A stretch of DNA of 9,155 nt from Deltaproteobacteria bacterium (lineage in GTDB: Bacteria; Desulfobacterota; Syntrophobacteria; BM002). A program made the translations under genes and the position numbers. Below are positions 7,159 through 9,155 of the stretch, piece by piece. Location: contig JAGFXI010000056.1 of NCBI GenBank assembly GCA_017861095.1, forward strand, positions 1 through 9,155, written 5' to 3'. The notes under the pieces are model-generated. The model saw nothing but the letters and a program-made list of their open reading frames with translations. It was not told where the DNA came from and searched no databases. Each line of letters begins with the position of its first letter. The stretch's first letter is position 1.

Positions 7159-7191
7159 ATGGCGTCTGAGACCGGGTTCCAGGGCGGTTAG
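7159..7191 (+). CDS. possible 10-aa leader peptide upstream of the 142-aa protein
   Basis: An ATG at 7159 follows GGGGAGG with 4 nt spacing and opens a frame MASETGFQGG that stops with TAG at 7189-7191, 37 nt before the next gene. The ribosome site is better than expected by chance in this region, but such a short frame cannot be called a gene from sequence alone. If translated, it could couple ribosome movement to the downstream leader structure. No amino-acid run suggesting classic attenuation is present. Confidence 0.2.
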   Translation: MASETGFQGG

Positions 7192-7212
7192 TCGACGCCA
7201 AGAACCTGGCCG

Positions 7213-7225
7213 AAGGAGGTGATCC
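7213..7225 (+). promoter_or_regulatory. exceptionally extended Shine-Dalgarno sequence
   Basis: AAGGAGGTGATCC is a 13-nt perfect complement of the usual 3' end of bacterial 16S rRNA (GGATCACCTCCTT). Its GGAGG core ends 9 nt before the GTG start of the next gene, so it fixes that start. It probably offsets the GTG codon and suggests strong translation or deliberately tight 30S binding. Confidence 0.8.
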
Positions 7226-7228
7226 GGC

Positions 7229-7657
7229 GTGGCAAGAGACTATCGACCCAATGTCAGGGAGAGCAATGTGATCTCTCGCCTCGACTCGGCAAAGGAGGCC
7301 GCCAGAACCGGGGCGCTTAACAAGCTCTATGAGGTGCAGGAAGAGTTGGCGGCCCGTATCGCCATGAAGCTCCTTGAAGAGCAGCTCATCGAGACCAAGA
7401 ACAAGAAGGAACTCGAGCGCCAGATCCTGGGCTGCCTCAAGATCTTGCTTGCGGCCGACGAGTTCACGGTCCAATACAGGATCGCTCCCATGCGAACGCT
7501 GGTGGCAAGGCCTAACTTCATCAGTCTGTATGTCACCGCCTTTGTCGTGGAGGACCTGATAAAGCATCGGAGCATCGTGGATGTCTACGGGACCAACGAG
7601 CAGATCTATAGCTGCGTGAACCAACAGGTGACCAAGCTGATCCCCATGCTCGCGTAA
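7229..7657 (+). CDS. conserved-looking hypothetical protein, 142 aa
   Basis: I do not recognise this family. The protein starts with GTG, justified by the extended ribosome site 9 nt upstream. It appears mostly helical: a charged amphipathic stretch from about 27 to 66 (TGALNKLYEVQEELAARIAM onward, ending ETKNKKELERQIL) could form a coiled coil or helical bundle. A mixed region follows, with RIAPMRTLVARPNFISLYVTAF (84-105) as its hydrophobic core. There are two cysteines (69 and 129), no CxxC, no signal peptide and no membrane segment, so it is probably cytosolic. Codon use looks like the housekeeping neighbours. It stands alone, convergent with the minus-strand terminator at 7793-7826, and has no clear terminator of its own (only a 5-bp hairpin at 7673-7688). 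Confidence 0.8.
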   Translation: MARDYRPNVRESNVISRLDSAKEAARTGALNKLYEVQEELAARIAMKLLEEQLIETKNKKELERQILGCLKILLAADEFTVQYRIAPMRTLVARPNFISLYVTAFVVEDLIKHRSIVDVYGTNEQIYSCVNQQVTKLIPMLA

Positions 7658-7792
7658 GTCTCTCCGGCTGATTCCCGTTCACTCGGGAGACTCCGCTCCT
7701 GCCGGTCCTCTTTCTCGTGCGGACAGCGCTCGCTCCATGGGAAGAGAGGGCAGTCTCCCCCCCGGAAGCAGCCCTGGTGCGCACCTCACCTC

Positions 7793-7826
7793 AAAAAAAA
7801 GAGGCAATCACCAGGGTGATCACCTC
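7793..7826 (-). terminator. intrinsic terminator downstream of the tRNA-Ala remnant
   Basis: Read on the minus strand, GAGGTGATCAC and GTGATTGCCTC form an 11-bp stem (two central G-U wobbles) around the loop CCTG, followed at once by eight T. It lies 16 nt past the CCA end of the tRNA-Ala 3' half on the same strand, as expected for the native terminator of that tRNA unit. This supports the DNA to the left being the original chromosome downstream of the tRNA gene. Confidence 0.8.
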
Positions 7827-7842
7827 ATCGATCGTTTAGGGC

Positions 7843-7887
7843 TGGTGGAGCTGCGCGGGATCGAACCGCCGACCTCTTGAATGCCAT
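7843..7887 (-). other. tRNA-Ala(GGC) 3'-half remnant, probable integrase attachment site
   Basis: On the minus strand this 45-nt segment reads ATGGCATTCAAG then GGTTCGATCC and ends AGCTCCACCA. These are the anticodon loop with GGC (7883-7885), the 3' side of the anticodon stem, the T arm, the 3' acceptor strand and the CCA end of a tRNA-Ala. The 5' half (acceptor, D arm, 5' anticodon strand) is absent: sequence beyond 7887 no longer fits. tRNA 3' halves are the classic crossover segments of tyrosine integrases. With this orientation, the integrated element should lie to the right and the complete tRNA gene beyond its far end. Confidence 0.8.
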
Positions 7888-7994
7888 CCGGCTCAGAGAG
7901 GGTCGGACAATGTGCCGAGATCATTTAAGTTGTTGATTTGACTGAGAGCGGAGGTAGACGGGGTAGAAAGCAGAGAGGCAGAAAAATCAGAAAA

Positions 7995-8011
7995 TGTCAC
8001 AATCTGTCACA
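7995..8011 (+). repeat. paired direct repeat TGTCACA near the tRNA-Ala remnant
   Basis: TGTCACA occurs at 7995-8001 and 8005-8011, separated by ATC, about 107 nt to the right of the tRNA-Ala remnant. The spacing of one helical turn suits cooperative protein binding. Position relative to the tRNA half makes integrase arm-type sites the simplest reading, but a regulator site is equally possible. Confidence 0.4.
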
Positions 8012-8013
8012 TC

Positions 8014-8043
8014 GAGGGGTTAGGTCAATTGGCCTAGCCCCTT
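8014..8043. repeat. strong hairpin, possible terminator
   Basis: GGGGTTAGG (8016-8024) pairs with CCTAGCCCC (8033-8041) over 9 bp with one wobble, and flanking bases add up to two more pairs. The loop is 8 nt. No long U-tract follows on either strand, so termination is uncertain. It comes immediately after the TGTCACA repeats. Confidence 0.55.
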
Positions 8044-8060
8044 CGTGGTTCTGCAGTATT

Positions 8061-8083
8061 GATCTCGCCGAGGAGGCGGGATC
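8061..8083. repeat. hairpin GATCTCGCC/GGCGGGATC
   Basis: GATCTCGCC (8061-8069) and GGCGGGATC (8075-8083) form a 9-bp stem with a single G-T wobble and a 5-nt loop. No U-tract follows. It is 17 nt after the previous hairpin and may be part of the same structured element end. Confidence 0.5.
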
Positions 8084-8337
8084 GCGGGAGAGGGCTTCAA
8101 GAGTCTCGTCGCTGGAGGTTCCACTTTGGTATTCGCCGTTGCAGTGAGATCCGTGCATGACTCAATGCGTGTTGGCTATGGCAGGGTGATCGATCCGGTC
8201 CTCGGGTTCCTTTCGGGGAGCTCTACCGACGACGAGACCGACCCGCAATCTTTCCCTACATGCCTCGCTGAAAGCGTTCCGCTTCTCTGAGAACAGTGGC
8301 CACTTCTCCCCAGCAGGAGCCCCCCCCTTTTCCTCGC

Positions 8338-8406
8338 TAGCGGAAGCGCATAGGAGTCGAACCTACCTGGGACGTGCCACCTGCCGCATACCGGATGTGA
8401 AGTCCA
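8338..8406 (-). other. selC: tRNA-Sec(TCA) 3'-half remnant, second probable attachment site
   Basis: On the minus strand the sequence has a 7-nt anticodon loop CTTCACA with anticodon TCA (8398-8400), flanked by GGA and TCC. A long variable region follows, then a T arm reading GTAGGTTCGACTCCTAT and a 3' acceptor strand GCGCTTCCG. The long variable region, TCA anticodon and TTCGACT loop fit tRNA-Sec (selC). The matching 5' acceptor strand (GGAAGCGC) and D arm are not found upstream, so this is a 3' part only. The terminal trinucleotide is CTA, not CCA, and loop position 37 is C, not A, suggesting decay. selC 3' ends are well known island targets. The variable arm does not fold convincingly by eye. 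Confidence 0.75.
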
Positions 8407-8835
8407 AATCGGGCATTTGCGGGGAAGTCAGCATTGACGGACATCTCAATGGATCCGCTGCCTTTTCCGTGCCTACGGAATGTTGGGAGATGTTGTCGGA
8501 TTTACGGGTTTGGTGATGAAATGGGCACAGTCTTGGGCACAGCGGGAGGCCTCGCCCCAGTACGCCTGTGACGACAGCGACAGAGGGCGCCCAGACCTCC
8601 TCGGAGCACTTCCACCCGCAGTGATGTGGCTAGGCTGTCCTGCCACGGCAGATAGGGAGCCCGTCCGAAAGTGGGCAGGGTCTCACCCAACGGCGGGACG
8701 CTACATATTGGGGGTGGCCCGTTCCTGACAAGATTCGAGAAATGATGTTAGCTAAACTGGCCTACCGGAGCAGTGGGGCTTTACCTTCTAACGATCTCGG
8801 CGTAATTGTTCTGCCCCTTTTGTCATGGGGACGCC
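8407..8835. other. geneless segment between the tRNA-Sec remnant and the protease gene
   Basis: The open frames here (for example 8480-8728 plus and 8502-8690 minus) resemble no protein family and run through repeats. A perfect hairpin, TTCCGT-GCCT-ACGGAA, lies at 8465-8480, and the paired TGGGCACAG repeats are at 8522-8542. No integrase gene or fragment could be recognised in any frame. Confidence 0.5.
8522..8542 (+). repeat. paired direct repeat TGGGCACAG near the tRNA-Sec remnant
   Basis: TGGGCACAG occurs at 8522-8530 and 8534-8542, separated by TCT, about 116 nt to the right of the tRNA-Sec remnant. The arrangement mirrors the TGTCACA pair beside the tRNA-Ala remnant, with a 3-nt gap and nearly the same distance. 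Integrase arm-type sites are the likeliest reading; this is inference. Confidence 0.4.
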
Positions 8836-9155
8836 TTACTTCCAGCACTCCACGATCACAGTCCACTTGCGAGCTTCCTCAGCCAGATCGGCCGTGCTTT
8901 TTTCTCTACCGAAAAAGCTCGAGCCCGTCTTGTAGGGTACCTTGTGGGCATCCAAGAAAGACCCCAATGTCTGGGCGTTGACGGCGAAATTGACGTTTTG
9001 TGGGAGCGATCCCGCAGCCCTTGCGGTCTGCAAATCCGACAACTTCATGGAAACGATGCCGACAACATGACCCTTCTTGTTGATCACAGGGCTGCCGCTG
9101 GAGCCGGGTTGTATCGGCGCAGTTATTTGTATCTGGTTGGTGTTGTTTCCCAGTC
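8836..9155 (-). CDS. trypsin/HtrA-like serine protease, C-terminal part
   Basis: The reading frame enters from the right window edge and ends with a stop at 8836-8838, giving about 105 residues. The segment QIQITAPIQPGSSGSPVINK carries the catalytic serine motif of chymotrypsin-fold proteases (GSSGSP, serine in the second S-x position), followed by GHVVGIVSMKL and PQNVNFAVNAQTLGSFLDAH, the usual end of an HtrA/S1C-type protease domain. A short tail follows, ending TVIVECWK, with no PDZ domain after the protease domain. The catalytic His and Asp, and any signal peptide, lie outside the window. Such proteases usually act outside the cytoplasm, but that cannot be judged here. It is the first recognisable gene to the right of the tRNA remnants, so it may belong to the integrated element. 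Confidence 0.85.
   Translation of the reverse strand, partial: LGNNTNQIQITAPIQPGSSGSPVINKKGHVVGIVSMKLSDLQTARAAGSLPQNVNFAVNAQTLGSFLDAHKVPYKTGSSFFGREKSTADLAEEARKWTVIVECWK

Larger units (their letters stand above)
7888..8337. other. geneless junction segment between two tRNA remnants
   Basis: No protein-like frame on either strand. The segment begins with AT-richer DNA (TTTAAGTTGTTGATTTGAC, 7924-7942), then holds the TGTCACA direct repeats (7995-8011) and strong hairpins at 8014-8043 and 8061-8083. A smaller hairpin, AAGCG-TTC-CGCTT, lies at 8272-8284, and a run of eight C is at 8320-8327. It looks like the end of an integrated element, or the remains of one, rather than coding DNA. Confidence 0.5.

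Noticed and set aside
6813..7169. 118-aa plus-strand open frame
   Set aside because: Irregular codon use, no recognisable motif, poor ribosome site; it crosses perfect hairpins and seems to be chance.
7209..7228. 16S rRNA 3' end on the minus strand (GGATCACCTCCTT)
   Set aside because: Only the 13-nt tail matches; the preceding bases do not fit 16S. It is a ribosome binding site for the plus-strand gene.
6478..7228. c-di-GMP (GEMM) riboswitch, considered because of the lineage and the diguanylate cyclase
   Set aside because: The conserved core strings of that class are not present on either strand.
7843..8406. two intact tRNA genes
   Set aside because: Neither has a matching 5' acceptor strand or a D arm upstream, so only the 3' parts are supported.
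8480..8728. 82-aa plus-strand frame and the overlapping minus-strand frame 8502-8690 as integrase fragments
   Set aside because: No tyrosine recombinase residues (R, HxxR, Y) could be seen in any frame; the frames only cover short repeats.

Overview
The window looks like a chromosomal segment of a GC-rich Gram-negative bacterium, most likely a deltaproteobacterium of the Desulfuromonadales/Geobacter type. This rests on the gene set, on c-di-GMP signalling, on a selenocysteine tRNA remnant, and on the many short palindromic repeats between genes. The assignment is inference from recalled protein similarity; no search was run.

Layout. 1-952 is the 3' part of an IS4-family transposase gene, frameshifted near its end. 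1061-2008 (-) encodes a response regulator/diguanylate cyclase with its own sigma70-like promoter. Divergent from it, 2254-5270 (+) is a compact cluster: NAD kinase, a DUF1015 protein and a TrmN6-like N6-adenine methyltransferase. 5271-5703 is a geneless block of short repeats and palindromes. 5704-6477 (-) encodes DciA (DUF721, replicative helicase loader) and, upstream of it, a small very acidic protein; a good promoter (6633-6660) probably drives both. 6661-7228 holds no convincing gene. 7229-7657 (+) encodes a 142-aa protein I do not recognise, preceded by a Shine-Dalgarno sequence complementary over 13 nt to the 16S rRNA tail.

The right end (7793-9155) is the most interesting part. It carries the 3' half of a tRNA-Ala(GGC), followed on its own strand by an intrinsic terminator, and about 450 bp further on the 3' half of a tRNA-Sec(TCA). 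Both are on the minus strand, and both lose tRNA homology at the anticodon arm. About 110 bp to the right of each is a pair of short direct repeats. This is the pattern left by site-specific tyrosine integrases that use tRNA 3' halves as attachment sites, so an island or prophage boundary seems to start near 7887, possibly as two tandem or composite element ends. The first recognisable gene to the right is the C-terminal part of a trypsin/HtrA-like serine protease (-), cut by the window end.

The left and middle genes are mostly housekeeping: cofactor synthesis, RNA modification, replication initiation and signalling. The two ends carry the marks of mobile DNA, an IS on the left and tRNA-targeted integration on the right. 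No CRISPR array, rRNA gene or intact tRNA was found.
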